Shown: positions 8,663 through 17,675, numbered from the stretch's first letter. The stretch: 64,000 nucleotides of DNA from Lentzea kentuckyensis (GCF_002150765.1 NZ_MUYM01000072.1:86617-150616); one strand, 5' to 3'. Notes: generated by a model not told the origin, from the sequence alone. Made by a program: numbers and translations.

Positions 8663-10293
8663 GACCGTGACCACTTCTGGTTGGACTGGCCGTTGCAGGT
8701 CCACAGCACCAGCCGCGAACCGTTGGCGGTGCCGGACCGTTCCACGTCGAGGCACAGACCGGCGTTCGCGTTGCGGACCGATCCGTCGGAGCCCACCGTC
8801 CAGCGCTGGTTCGCCTGACCGTTGCACGACCAGCTGATGACGCGGGTGCCGGTGGCGGTGCCCTGGTTGTAGGCGTCCAGGCACTTGTCGCCGAAGACGC
8901 GGATCTCACCGTTCGGCCACGTGGTCCACTGCTGGCTCGCCGCCGTGTGGCAGTCCTGGATCACCGTGTTCGCACCGGCGGCCGTGGAACCGTTCTCCAC
9001 GTCGAGGCACCGGTTGGACGACGCACCGCGCAGCCGGGCGGTGGTGCCGGTCACCGGGCTGCCGCCGGTCACCCGGTAGGCGGCCACGCCGTGTGCCGGG
9101 ACGGAGGCCGAGATCGCGCCGGAGGTGGTGGACGTGCCACCGGTCCAGAGGTCGGTCAGCGTGAAGCTGGTGCCGGACAGGCCGATCTGGGCGCCCGTGG
9201 TGGACACGGTCGCGGTGCCGCTGCCCCGGTTGAACAGTCCGATCGCGACCGAACCGTCCGAGAGCGGTTTCGCGAACACCTCGGTGGCGCCGTCATCGCG
9301 CACGCGACGCCCGCCGGCACCGAGCGCGTCCTGGTTCACCGCGAGCAGGCGCGGGTTGCGCAGGATCGCGCTCACGTCCGCGGACATGGTGCGGATGTCG
9401 TTGCCCGCCATGAGCGGCGCGGCCATCAACGACCACAGCGCGAAGTGCGCGCGGGCCTCGGTGAGCGAGAGCCCTGGGCGTCCGACGACGAGCATGTCCG
9501 GGTCGTTCCAGTGGCCGGGACCGGACTGGACTGCGAGCGGGGCGGTGATGTCGACGACGTTGCCGACGCCCATCGGGTAGCTGTTGACGTTGCCGTTCTG
9601 CCAGATGTCCAGCAGGTCCTCGGTCGTCCGCCACAGGTCGGCGACCTCACCCCAGTTGTACCTGTCGCCGGTGATGGCGTGGAAGCTGTTGGGGTTGATG
9701 CTGTAGACGATCGGGCGGCCGGTGGCGCGCAGGGCGTCGCGCATGATCGTGAACCGGGCGACCTGCTCGTCGCGGGTGCCGGCGCCCGAGCACCAGTCGT
9801 ACTTCAGGTAGTCCACGCCCCACGACGCGAAGGTGCGCGCGTCCTGGACCTCGTGGCCCTTGCTGCCGGTCGCGCCGGGGAACGCACCGGTCCCCTGCGC
9901 GCACGTCTTCTCGTTCGGTACCTGGTAGATGCCGAACTTCAGGCCACGCGCGTGGATGTAGTCGCCCAGCGCCTTCATCCCGCTCGAGAACTTCGTGGGA
10001 TGCGAACGCAGGTTGCCCGCGGAGTCGCGTTGCGGGTCGAACCAGCAGTCGTCCACGACGACGTACTGGTAGCCGGCGTCGCGCATGCCGGAGGACACCA
10101 TCGCGTCCGCGGCCTGGCGCACCTGGGCCTCGGTGATCCCGCAACCGAAGCTGTTCCAGCTGTTCCAGCCCAGCGGCGGCGTCAGCGCCGGACTGCCCGG
10201 CGCGGCATGTGCGGCGGGGCCGACGGTGATGGACGCGGCGGCCGCCAGCACGGCGGCCATGAGGCGCGGCAGTCTTCTTGACCGGGTGGGCAT
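8659..10293 (-). CDS. Secreted GH27 alpha-galactosidase with C-terminal CBM13
   Basis: A 544-residue enzyme beginning with a signal peptide ending AHA, then TPPLGWNSWNSFGC, the standard GH27 opening. KYDWCSG carries the nucleophile Asp and the NWGEVADLWRTTEDL segment the acid/base Asp. A C-terminal Greek-key domain and a ricin-type trefoil (about 418-544, three CLD/QxW repeats) follow. It removes alpha-galactosyl groups, as found on galactomannan or decorated xylan. It is the third gene of the leftward operon; a 12-bp hairpin lies between it and the GH62 gene, so expression may be partly attenuated there. It is coupled to the following GH43 gene by a 4-bp overlap. Confidence 0.93.
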   Translation of the reverse strand: MPTRSRRLPRLMAAVLAAAASITVGPAAHAAPGSPALTPPLGWNSWNSFGCGITEAQVRQAADAMVSSGMRDAGYQYVVVDDCWFDPQRDSAGNLRSHPTKFSSGMKALGDYIHARGLKFGIYQVPNEKTCAQGTGAFPGATGSKGHEVQDARTFASWGVDYLKYDWCSGAGTRDEQVARFTIMRDALRATGRPIVYSINPNSFHAITGDRYNWGEVADLWRTTEDLLDIWQNGNVNSYPMGVGNVVDITAPLAVQSGPGHWNDPDMLVVGRPGLSLTEARAHFALWSLMAAPLMAGNDIRTMSADVSAILRNPRLLAVNQDALGAGGRRVRDDGATEVFAKPLSDGSVAIGLFNRGSGTATVSTTGAQIGLSGTSFTLTDLWTGGTSTTSGAISASVPAHGVAAYRVTGGSPVTGTTARLRGASSNRCLDVENGSTAAGANTVIQDCHTAASQQWTTWPNGEIRVFGDKCLDAYNQGTATGTRVISWSCNGQANQRWTVGSDGSVRNANAGLCLDVERSGTANGSRLVLWTCNGQSNQKWSRS

Positions 10294-10317
10294 CGTCGGC
10301 CCCTCTCTGGCAGGGGT

Positions 10318-10351
10318 GACGCCGCCGGGGATCCGGGTTCCCGGCGGCGTC
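10318..10351 (-). terminator. Hairpin between the GH62 and GH27 genes
   Basis: GACGCCGCCGGG (10318-10329) pairs perfectly with CCCGGCGGCGTC (10340-10351) in the 69-bp gap after the GH62 stop. Because GH27 follows closely with no visible promoter of its own, this may be a partial terminator or a processing/stability element inside the operon. Confidence 0.6.
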
Positions 10352-10362
10352 GGTCTAGGGGG

Positions 10363-11820
10363 TCAGCAGGTCGAGTTGGTCTGGGTCAGCAGGCCGAGCC
10401 GCCACGGCAGCTTGTTGTAGTCACCGCCGGCGCTGGGGTTGATGCCCTGGTACAGGAAGCGGAGCTGACAGGGGTTGATCTCCATCGTCTGGTCCACCCC
10501 GGCACGGATCATCTCGCCGTGGCTGAAGTCGCGGGTCCACTGTCCACCTGGGAGCGTCACGTTGTTCGAGCGGGCGAACGGGTTCGACTCCTCGGCGGCC
10601 AGCGCGCTCCACGGACCGGTGATCGCCGGAGCGGTCCAGGTGCGGAACCAGCGCCTGCCGTCCGAGCCGATCGCCTCGTGCACCAGCAGCCACTGGTTCT
10701 TCCCGGCGACCTTGTAGACGTTGGAGGCCTCGAACAACCGGTTGCGGTTCGAGTCCTGCAGCGCGATCACGGTGTTGGTGAACCCGTTGGGGAACTGCGC
10801 CATGGTCGTCTCGGACCGGTAGAGGTGGCCGTTGTCGTCGGAGGAGAACAGGTAGCACTTGGCGTTGTCGCACACCATCCAGAAGTCGACCCAGTAGCCG
10901 TTGCCGATGTTGTCGCGGATGATCTGCGGCATGCCGTTGGCGTAGAAGTTCTTCGGCGCCGACCACGACGACGGGTTCGAGATGTCCGTGGTCGTCGAGT
11001 ACGACGCGTTCGATCCCGTCTGGTACACGAGGTACCACAGGCGTTGTGGCGCGAAGTAGAACACGTGCGGCGCCGCCTTGTAGCCACCGCCGACGGGCGT
11101 GCGGTCGAGGTAGTAATGCGGTGCCGAGCCGGCCTGCGACCAGTCGCTGAAGCTGGTGTACATGATGTTGTAGCCGGTCGTGTACACCGAGGCGAACACG
11201 TGGTACTTGCCGTTGTGGTACACGACGCTCGGGTCCTTGACCGAGTAGACGTTCGGGTGCGCCGAGTCCGGTTTGGGACTGATCAGCGCGCCGCTGGAGG
11301 ACCACCGGAAGCTCGACGGCAGGTTGCCCGCGGGCGGACTGGTCGTGGTGGTCGTCGTCGTGGTGGTCGTCGTGGTGGGACCGACGTCGCCGGTGCACAG
11401 GGTGCCGTTCAGCGTGAACGCCGTGGGGTTCGGGTTGTTCGCACCGGTGGTGGAAGCGTTGAACCCGAACTCGACTTTGCCGCCGGTCGGGATCGCGGCG
11501 TTGTACGAGACGTTGCGCGCGGTAACCTCGGTCCCGGACTGGGCGGCCTGGGCGTTCCACGCCTCCTTGAGCTGCTGACCGCCGCCGAAGCTCCAGGTCA
11601 GCGTCCAGCCGTCGATCGCGTCGCCGAGGTTGGTGACACTGACGTTCGCGGTGAACCCACCGTCCCATTGCGACGGTGCGGTGTAGGACACCGAACAACC
11701 CGGCGCGGCCGTGGCCGCCGGCAGCGTCACAGCGGTGATCACGGACAGGGTGACGAGCGGTACGGCGGCCGCGGCGGCGAGCCGGGCCCGCCGCGACGCG
11801 AACAGCGGTGCGAAGAACAT
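10363..11820 (-). CDS. Secreted CBM2 - GH62 alpha-L-arabinofuranosidase
   Basis: 485 residues: signal peptide ending ATA, CBM2 (about 32-130), a long polythreonine linker encoded by ACC/ACG repeats, then a GH62 five-bladed propeller (about 160-485). Family landmarks are KDPSVVYHNGKYHVFAS (base Asp), SSDDNGHLYRS (pKa modulator Asp) and RLFEASNVYKV (acid Glu). GH62 enzymes release single arabinofuranosyl groups from arabinoxylan. The start at 11820 (ATG after GAAGGG) gives a clean signal peptide; the upstream in-frame extension to 12000 overlaps the CE3 gene. Its catalytic domain closely resembles the GH62 half of the GH10-GH62 protein at 42845-45262, sharing the ending PWRLGLLTQTNS. Confidence 0.93.
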   Translation of the reverse strand: MFFAPLFASRRARLAAAAAVPLVTLSVITAVTLPAATAAPGCSVSYTAPSQWDGGFTANVSVTNLGDAIDGWTLTWSFGGGQQLKEAWNAQAAQSGTEVTARNVSYNAAIPTGGKVEFGFNASTTGANNPNPTAFTLNGTLCTGDVGPTTTTTTTTTTTTSPPAGNLPSSFRWSSSGALISPKPDSAHPNVYSVKDPSVVYHNGKYHVFASVYTTGYNIMYTSFSDWSQAGSAPHYYLDRTPVGGGYKAAPHVFYFAPQRLWYLVYQTGSNASYSTTTDISNPSSWSAPKNFYANGMPQIIRDNIGNGYWVDFWMVCDNAKCYLFSSDDNGHLYRSETTMAQFPNGFTNTVIALQDSNRNRLFEASNVYKVAGKNQWLLVHEAIGSDGRRWFRTWTAPAITGPWSALAAEESNPFARSNNVTLPGGQWTRDFSHGEMIRAGVDQTMEINPCQLRFLYQGINPSAGGDYNKLPWRLGLLTQTNSTC

Positions 11821-11857
11821 GGTCACCCTTCGACGATGGAGGGATCTGCGAGCGGAG

Positions 11858-12868
11858 TCACGGACTGGAGCAGGTCGCGGCGCCGATCGACGGCGTGCCG
11901 GAACCGGAGGCGAGGAAGCCGAAGGTGGTGGAGCCGCTGGGGTTGATCGTGCCGTTGTAGGACTCGTTGGTGACGGTGACCGAACCGCTGGCTTTGCCAC
12001 CCCAGACCTGCGTCACGCTGTACCCGCCGGGCAGGGTGAACCGGACCGTCCATCCGGTGATCGCCGACGCGGTGGGGTTGGTGACGGTCACCTCGCCCTG
12101 GAAGCCACCGTTCCAGTCGCGGGTCACCACCGGCGTCGCGGTGCACGGTCCGCCGGGCTGCGGTGGTGACGGGTCGCCGATGCTGCCGGGCACGGCCGAC
12201 AGCGCGTTGAACCAGACCGTGGCCATCTTGCTGTAGCCGGCGGCGTTCGGGTGGATGCCGTCGGGCAGGTCGGAGATCGGCACCGCCGGATACATGTCCA
12301 CCACGTGCACCCGCTTGCCCGCGGCCGCCTTGGCTCGCAGCAGCGGCACGATCGCGGAGTTGAAGTTGCGCACGGTGCCGTCGGCGAACCGGATCGGGAT
12401 GATCGTCGCGACGAACACCTCCGCGGCGGGCGACTGATTGGTGATCTTGTCCACCAACGCGGAGAGCCGCCGTGGCGCTCCAGCCGGATCGCTGCCGTAC
12501 ATGTCGTTGGTGCCGATGTGCAGCAGGATCGTGCGCGGGTTGTACGTGCGCAGCCAGTTCACGACGTTCGCGTCGATCTGCGCGATCGTCCAGCCGGGAT
12601 GGCCCTCGTGGTTGCGGTCGGGCATCGAGGAAGGTCCGTCGGACAACGAACCCACGAAGTCGACGGTCCGTCCGGCGGCCCGCAGCTTCGTGCCGAGGTC
12701 GAGCCGATAGCCGCCGATGGAGCCGCCCTGGGTGATCGAGTCGCCGAGCGGCATGACCCGCACCGGGTCCACAGCGGACACTCGGGGCGACTGGTCGGCG
12801 ACCGCGGGCGATGCCACCAGCAGGACCGAGATCAGAGCGCCGCACAGAGCTTTCAGCGGACTTGACAT
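11858..12868 (-). CDS. Secreted CE3-type SGNH acetylxylan esterase with CBM2
   Basis: 336 residues: signal peptide (1 to about 24), SGNH hydrolase domain (about 35-225), short linker, CBM2 (about 235-336). Block I is PLGDSITQG with nucleophile Ser44; block III is HIGTNDMYG; block V, DGIHPNAAGY, supplies the catalytic Asp and His. This layout matches carbohydrate esterase family 3, which deacetylates xylan. It is the first gene of the leftward operon CE3-GH62-GH27-GH43. The promoter at 12875-12903 puts the expected transcription start on or next to the A of the ATG, with no ribosome-binding site, so the mRNA is probably leaderless. Confidence 0.92.
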   Translation of the reverse strand: MSSPLKALCGALISVLLVASPAVADQSPRVSAVDPVRVMPLGDSITQGGSIGGYRLDLGTKLRAAGRTVDFVGSLSDGPSSMPDRNHEGHPGWTIAQIDANVVNWLRTYNPRTILLHIGTNDMYGSDPAGAPRRLSALVDKITNQSPAAEVFVATIIPIRFADGTVRNFNSAIVPLLRAKAAAGKRVHVVDMYPAVPISDLPDGIHPNAAGYSKMATVWFNALSAVPGSIGDPSPPQPGGPCTATPVVTRDWNGGFQGEVTVTNPTASAITGWTVRFTLPGGYSVTQVWGGKASGSVTVTNESYNGTINPSGSTTFGFLASGSGTPSIGAATCSSP

Positions 12869-12874
12869 GGATTC

Positions 12875-12903
12875 AACGTAACGAGGCGGTCATACCCGGT
12901 CAA
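12875..12903 (-). promoter_or_regulatory. Promoter of the CE3-GH62-GH27-GH43 operon
   Basis: On the minus strand, TTGACC (12903-12898), a 17-nt spacer and TACGTT (12880-12875) form a good sigma-70-type promoter. The -10 ends 6 nt before the ATG at 12868. A composite operator (12905-12931) abuts the -35, so a bound repressor would block polymerase. Confidence 0.75.
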
Positions 12904-12904
12904 A

Positions 12905-12931
12905 GCTAAAATTGTGAGCGTTCACTTTAGC
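12905..12931. promoter_or_regulatory. Composite LacI-type operator before the CE3 operon
   Basis: GCTAAAA (12905-12911), a near-palindrome GTGAGCGTTCAC (12914-12925) and TTTAGC (12926-12931) are stacked immediately upstream of the -35 box. The same order of elements, one base shorter, occurs at 19235-19260 before the Cel6A-like gene. A LacI-family dimer site is the natural reading, probably for one of the two local LacI proteins. A separate inverted repeat TTCGACA-C-TGTCGAA lies at 12941-12955. Confidence 0.68.
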
Positions 12932-13041
12932 TTCGATCCCTTCGACACTGTCGAATTTCCGTTCGATACAAGGAAATCATCTACCTGCACAACGTGGCGT
13001 CAAGGACACCCCACCTTGGGCTGTTAGCGTGAACATGCGGT

Positions 13042-14097
13042 TCACTCGCGTGGCGCCGCGACCGAGCCACCCTCACGCACCGGCATCGGCACCCGGTGGA
13101 TCATCGGCGCGCGGACACCGCGCCCGCGCCGGACGACCAGGTCCACCAGGACCCGCACCGCCCACGCACCGAGCTCGTAGTGCGGCAGGGCGATCGTGGT
13201 GAGCCGCGGCCGCATCCACGAGGCGACCGGATGGTCCTCGAACCCGACCAGCGAGACGTCCTCCGGCACCGAGAGCCCGGCTTCGGCGAGCGCCTGATAC
13301 GCACCGGACGCCAGGTGGTCGTTCAGGCACACCAGCGCTTTGGGCCGGTGCGTCCGCAACAGTTCCGCGGTGGCTTCGAAGCCGCACTCTTGTGTCCACT
13401 TCGGACACGACCGCGCGCCGGCCACCTCGGCCCCGGCCGCGGCGAAGACCTCGCGCAGACCGAGCAGGCGCTCCGCGGCCGCGATGCCGTGCGGCGGGGT
13501 CTCGTTCCGGTACTGCCCTGCGCCGATCAGGTGAATGTCGCGGTCGTGCCCGGCCTCGACCAGGACGCGCGCGGCCGAACGGCCCGCCTGCACCTCGTCG
13601 GGCAACACCGACGGAATGGCCAGTGGGGTCCTGGGGGTGGCGTTGAGCAGCACGGCGGGCGCGTCGTACAGACCGTCCGGCACAGCGACCGGTCTGGTGT
13701 GCGTGGACGCGAACACCACGCCGTCCGCGCGCCGGTCCTGCATCGCGTCGACCAGCGTCCGTTCGACCACCGGATCTCCACCGGACTCGCCGACGAACAA
13801 CATGAACCCATGCCGGTACGCGGCGTCCACCGCGCCCTTGACCATGTCGGCGGCCCAGCCGGACGACGCCACGGTGTCCGACACGAACCCGAGCGTCTGC
13901 GTGCGTCCGGCTCGCGACCCCGTCGAGAGGAGGTTGCGCCGATAACCCAGTTCCTGCGCCGTCGAGCGCACCCGCCGCTCGGCTTCGGCCGAGATGCGCA
14001 GCTCTCGCGCCCGTCCGGTGAGGACGAGCGACGCCGTCGTCACCGAGACTCCGCTCGCCGCCGCGATGTCGGCCAATGTCACGCGCGTTCGTCCCAC
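13042..14097 (-). CDS. LacI-family transcriptional regulator
   Basis: 351 residues. An N-terminal helix-turn-helix (VTLADIAAASGVSVTTASLVLTG) and hinge are followed by a periplasmic-binding-like ligand domain (from about residue 60), the full LacI layout. I chose the GTG at 14097 because it follows GGGAGG at a reasonable distance and begins right before the HTH; the GTG at 14157 has no ribosome-binding site. The gene lies between the CE3 operon and a GntR regulator, all read leftward, so a role in hemicellulase control is likely. A perfect palindrome at 14162-14173 could be its own operator. The inducing sugar is unknown. Confidence 0.85.
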   Translation of the reverse strand: MGRTRVTLADIAAASGVSVTTASLVLTGRARELRISAEAERRVRSTAQELGYRRNLLSTGSRAGRTQTLGFVSDTVASSGWAADMVKGAVDAAYRHGFMLFVGESGGDPVVERTLVDAMQDRRADGVVFASTHTRPVAVPDGLYDAPAVLLNATPRTPLAIPSVLPDEVQAGRSAARVLVEAGHDRDIHLIGAGQYRNETPPHGIAAAERLLGLREVFAAAGAEVAGARSCPKWTQECGFEATAELLRTHRPKALVCLNDHLASGAYQALAEAGLSVPEDVSLVGFEDHPVASWMRPRLTTIALPHYELGAWAVRVLVDLVVRRGRGVRAPMIHRVPMPVREGGSVAAPRE

Positions 14098-14161
14098 AGC
14101 GGATCCGCCTCCCGTTGTCGTACGGGCTCGGCCGCGTTTCAGGCAGCCGAGTTCCACGAAA

Positions 14162-14173
14162 TGCTTGCAAGCA
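14162..14173. promoter_or_regulatory. Possible autoregulatory operator of the LacI gene
   Basis: TGCTTGCAAGCA is a perfect 12-bp palindrome with the central TTGCAA seen in LacI-family operators. It lies 65 bp upstream of the preferred GTG start of the LacI gene. Confidence 0.5.
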
Positions 14174-14224
14174 CCCGTTTTCGCCGAACGGCCCTCGGCG
14201 GAGGGGACCGTCCGGCGAGCACAC

Positions 14225-14998
14225 TCACCGCTTCAGACGACCGGGTTCCCCGGCGTCGCCGCGACGAACGAGCCACGCCTCGGTGATGTGGGTGAACATG
14301 GCGTCGGCCGCACCGGCCGCGTCCTGGGCGACGATGTTTTCGAAAATGCGCCGGTGCCCCGCGTTCGAGGCCCTGCACAGGTCACGGCCGCTCCTGCCGA
14401 GGTAGCCGGCGGCGGTGATGGCCTGTCGTTCCAGCGAGCGCACGACGCCGCGGGCGATGCGGTTGCCCGACGCCTGCATGATCGTGTCGTGGAAGAGGCG
14501 GTCCTGCTCCTCGTACACCGGAACGTCGTCGAAGAGCTCGTCCATCCTCTCCACCAGTTCTCGCAACCGTTCGATGGTGTCCCCGTCGGCGGTGCGCGCG
14601 GCGACCTGCGCCATGTCGGACTCCAGCAACCGCCGGGTGACGACGAGGTCGTCGAGGATCGCGAGGCTCTCGTCCTCGGCGATCGTGGCGGCGAGCACCA
14701 GTTCGTCGAGCATGTTCCACCGCACCGGTGGGTTGACCGTCGTGCCCGAGCCCTGGCGCACCACGACCAAACCCTTCTCCTGCAGGACTTTCACCGCCTC
14801 GCGGATCACCGTCCTGCTGACCGAGAAGGTCTCGCAGAGCACCGGCTCTGGAGGCAGGGTGACGCCGGTGGCGTAGCTGCCGCGGACGATGCGCTGCACG
14901 AGCTCGGCGGTGACCGCCACGGCGAGGCTGGCCGGTCTGCGGGTCCACTCCGGGGTCGCTGACGTGCCCTGTGCCGGTTGCCGACCTGTCGTTGTCAT
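14225..14998 (-). CDS. GntR/FadR-family transcriptional regulator
   Basis: 257 residues: N-terminal winged helix (about 25-95; ETFSVSRTVIREAVKVLQEKGLV followed by the VRQGSGTTV wing) and a C-terminal all-helical FCD ligand domain (about 110-235) with metal-binding His positions in LFHDTIM and GHRRIF. FCD-type GntR proteins in actinobacteria often sense sugar acids or related metabolites. The gene is divergent from the beta-helix protein gene, and the 277-bp shared region contains a good promoter overlapped by TGACGTCA and TACG-rich repeats, so control of that neighbour and of itself is likely. The ligand is not predictable from this sequence. Confidence 0.88.
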   Translation of the reverse strand: MTTTGRQPAQGTSATPEWTRRPASLAVAVTAELVQRIVRGSYATGVTLPPEPVLCETFSVSRTVIREAVKVLQEKGLVVVRQGSGTTVNPPVRWNMLDELVLAATIAEDESLAILDDLVVTRRLLESDMAQVAARTADGDTIERLRELVERMDELFDDVPVYEEQDRLFHDTIMQASGNRIARGVVRSLERQAITAAGYLGRSGRDLCRASNAGHRRIFENIVAQDAAGAADAMFTHITEAWLVRRGDAGEPGRLKR

Positions 14999-15056
14999 CT
15001 TCGACTCCGTTGTGCCGCAGTCCGTCGATCAGGGTCCCACAGTATACGTAACACCA

Positions 15057-15085
15057 TTGACGTCACACGTCATACGAGTTACGTT
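15057..15085 (+). promoter_or_regulatory. Promoter of the beta-helix gene with overlapping GntR-like sites
   Basis: TTGACG (15057-15062), a 17-nt spacer and TACGTT (15080-15085) form a well-spaced promoter. TGACGTCA (15058-15065, palindromic) overlaps the -35. The related stretches GTATACGTAAC (15042-15052) and CATACGAGTTACG (15071-15083) flank it. The transcript would carry a leader of about 185 nt before the TTG start. Binding by the divergent GntR protein is inferred. Confidence 0.6.
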
Positions 15086-15275
15086 CGCGTTGTGCTACAC
15101 CGGCCGCCGACAGCCGGCTTCTCCTGGAGAAGTGAGCCGCGATGGAGCAGCGCCCACTCCACTTCATCCGAGTGCGGAAGCGCTCTCGCGCCAGCACGGC
15201 CATCACCGTCCACAAAGGACACGCAGCTGCCCCGCCCGCCGCCACGGGAGGCCGAACCACACCTCAGGAGGTCCC

Positions 15276-17657
15276 TTGTCCACGTCCTCGTTCCCCGCAG
15301 CGCGGCGGCGAACGGCACTCGCCGCCGTCGCGGTGGTGGTGACCGCCGCGATAGCCACCGCTCCCCCGGCCTCGGCCGCCACCACGACCCTGTACGCCTC
15401 CCCCGCGGGCACCGGTACCGCCTGCACCGCCACCGAGCCGTGCTCGCTGCCGGCGGCGCAGGCCGCGGTGCGGTCCCGCAACAGCACGATGTCCGGCGAC
15501 ATCGTGGTGGAGCTCGCCGATGGCGTGTACCGGCTGTCGCAACCGTTTCGCCTGACGGCCGCGGACTCCGGCGGCAACGGCTACCGCGTGCTGTGGCAGG
15601 CCGCCGCGTCGGCGCGGCCCGTCATCACCGGCGCCAGAGCGGTCACCGGATGGTCGGTCGCCGACGCCGGGAAGAACATCTACCGGGCGAACGTCGGCAC
15701 CGGTCTCGACAGCCGCCAGCTCTACGTCGACGGCATGATCGCGACTCGGGCGCGCACACAGGTGAACCGGTCCGACTTCTCCTTCACCGACACCGGCATG
15801 CGTTTCTCGAACGGTGCGCTGAACTATCTGAACAACCTGGCGAACCAGAACCGGGTCGAGGTGGAGAGCGTCAACTCGTTCACCGACCGGTACTCGCCGG
15901 TGCAGAGCATCAGCGGCAACTTCCTCACGATGCAACAACCCGCGTGGAACAACAACACTTTCGGCTACGACACGCTCAACAACCCGTTCCGCGCCGGACC
16001 GCTCTATCTGGCGAACGCGTACGAGTTCCTGGACGCGCCGGGCGAGTGGTATCTCAATCCCGGCACCGGCGTGCTGTATTACATCCCGCGTGCCGGGCAG
16101 AACATGAGCAATGTCAGCGTCGAACTCCCGACGTTGCAGTCGCTGGTCGACGTGGGCGGCACCTATGACGCGCCCGCGCACGACATCTCGTTCAGCGGAA
16201 TCACCTTCACCGGCACGTCGTGGCTCGGCCCCAGCAGCAACCAGGGCTTCGCCGACCAGCAGACCGGTGCCTACATCGCCGGCAACTGGAACTGGCCGGC
16301 CGACCGGCTGAACTCGTGCAAGAGCGGCTGCCCGTTGTTCGAGGCGGTGCGCCCGCACTGGTCCCAGATGCCCGCGGCCGTGCAGATCTCCGCGGCCAGC
16401 CGCGTCACGTTCACCGACTCCCGCTTCGTCAACCTCGGGCAGACCGCGATCGGCATCGGCAACGACGCCAACGCGCACGCCAGTGGTGTCGGCCTGGGCG
16501 CGTCCAGCATCACGATCACCCGGTCGGAGATCGCCCAGAACTCGGCGGGCGGCGTCGTGGTCGGTGGCGTGCGCGCCGACGCGCACCACCCGAGCGACCA
16601 GCGGATGGTCAACCGGGACATCACGGTCAGCTACAACCGCGTCCACGACCTCGGCATCGAGTACCGGGGCATCGTGTCGGTGCTCAACACCTACGTCACC
16701 AACTCGACGGTGGCCAACAACGAGATCTACAACCTGCCGTACTCCGGCATCAACGTCGGCTACGGCTGGGGCTCCAACGACGCGGGCGGCAGCAACCACT
16801 ACGCCAACCGAGGTCTGTACAACTACCAGCCCCGGTACTCCACGCCCACCACCGCGTCCGGCAACAAGCTGCTCAACAACTACGTCCACGACGTGATGCA
16901 GCAAATGACCGACGGCGGCTGCATCTACACCCTCGGCTGGAACCCGAACGCGGAGATCAGCGGCAACTACTGCCTGCGCACCAACGGGTTCTTCGGGCTC
17001 TACTTCGACGAGGGGTCCAAGTACTACCGCGCGACCGGCAACGTCTTCTCCGCCACCGGCACGTGGGCCACCGCGAACTACGGTGGCGGCGAGAACATGG
17101 GCAACTGGACGCTGACCGGCAACTGGTCGACCAACGGCAGCAGCAACATCTCCAACGGCGACCGCGGCAACGTCGTGAACAACAACACCGTCGTCCCGAA
17201 CGGCAACTGGCCGGCCGGCGCGCAGGCCGTGATCGCCAACGCCGGACCGGGCGGTGGCGGTGGCGGCGGCGGCAAGGAGAACATCACCGTCGTCGGCACC
17301 CAGTCCGGCCGCTGCCTCGACGTCGCCGGCACGAGCAACAACACTCAGGCGAGGCTCTGGGACTGCGGCGGCAGCGCGAACCAGCGGTGGAACTACACGT
17401 CCGCCAAGCAGTTCACGATCGGTGGCAAGTGCCTGGACGCCAGCGGCAACGGCACGGCGAACGGCACCGCGGCGATTCTCTGGGACTGCCACGGCGGCCT
17501 GAACCAGCAGTGGAACGTCAACGCCGACGGCAGCGTGACCGGCGCGCAGTCCGGGCTCTGCCTCGACGCCAGCGGCAACGGGACCGTGAACGGCACGCTG
17601 ATCCAGCTCTGGGCGTGCCACGGCGGCACGAACCAGCAGTGGAGCCTGCGCGCCTGA
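15276..17657 (+). CDS. Secreted right-handed parallel beta-helix protein with CBM13 (putative polysaccharide-active enzyme)
   Basis: 793 residues: signal peptide ending ASA, an opening TLYASPAGTGTACTATEPCSL typical of beta-helix proteins whose first strand pairs with Cys, a long beta-helix (about 50-660) rich in Asn/Ser ladders such as NSTVANNEIYNLPYSGI, a Gly linker, and a three-repeat ricin trefoil (about 665-793). The beta-helix suits pectin/xylan lyases or glycosidases of GH141/GH120 type; I cannot settle which. The start is a TTG at 15276 placed 3 nt after AGGAGGT (15266-15272); the longer ORF from 14889 would overlap the divergent GntR gene. It is monocistronic, ending at a strong terminator (17676-17723). 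Confidence 0.78.
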   Translation: MSTSSFPAARRRTALAAVAVVVTAAIATAPPASAATTTLYASPAGTGTACTATEPCSLPAAQAAVRSRNSTMSGDIVVELADGVYRLSQPFRLTAADSGGNGYRVLWQAAASARPVITGARAVTGWSVADAGKNIYRANVGTGLDSRQLYVDGMIATRARTQVNRSDFSFTDTGMRFSNGALNYLNNLANQNRVEVESVNSFTDRYSPVQSISGNFLTMQQPAWNNNTFGYDTLNNPFRAGPLYLANAYEFLDAPGEWYLNPGTGVLYYIPRAGQNMSNVSVELPTLQSLVDVGGTYDAPAHDISFSGITFTGTSWLGPSSNQGFADQQTGAYIAGNWNWPADRLNSCKSGCPLFEAVRPHWSQMPAAVQISAASRVTFTDSRFVNLGQTAIGIGNDANAHASGVGLGASSITITRSEIAQNSAGGVVVGGVRADAHHPSDQRMVNRDITVSYNRVHDLGIEYRGIVSVLNTYVTNSTVANNEIYNLPYSGINVGYGWGSNDAGGSNHYANRGLYNYQPRYSTPTTASGNKLLNNYVHDVMQQMTDGGCIYTLGWNPNAEISGNYCLRTNGFFGLYFDEGSKYYRATGNVFSATGTWATANYGGGENMGNWTLTGNWSTNGSSNISNGDRGNVVNNNTVVPNGNWPAGAQAVIANAGPGGGGGGGGKENITVVGTQSGRCLDVAGTSNNTQARLWDCGGSANQRWNYTSAKQFTIGGKCLDASGNGTANGTAAILWDCHGGLNQQWNVNADGSVTGAQSGLCLDASGNGTVNGTLIQLWACHGGTNQQWSLRA

Positions 17658-17675
17658 CCGAACAGTCCACATGCG

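Noticed and set aside
13021..14286. Long plus-strand open frame over the first lacI gene
   Set aside because: Its translation has no recognisable domain and lies exactly opposite the LacI protein with its HTH.
15174..15191. AGCGCT core resembling a LacI-type operator in the beta-helix leader
   Set aside because: Only the central six bases and one outer pair are symmetrical, far weaker than the other boxes.
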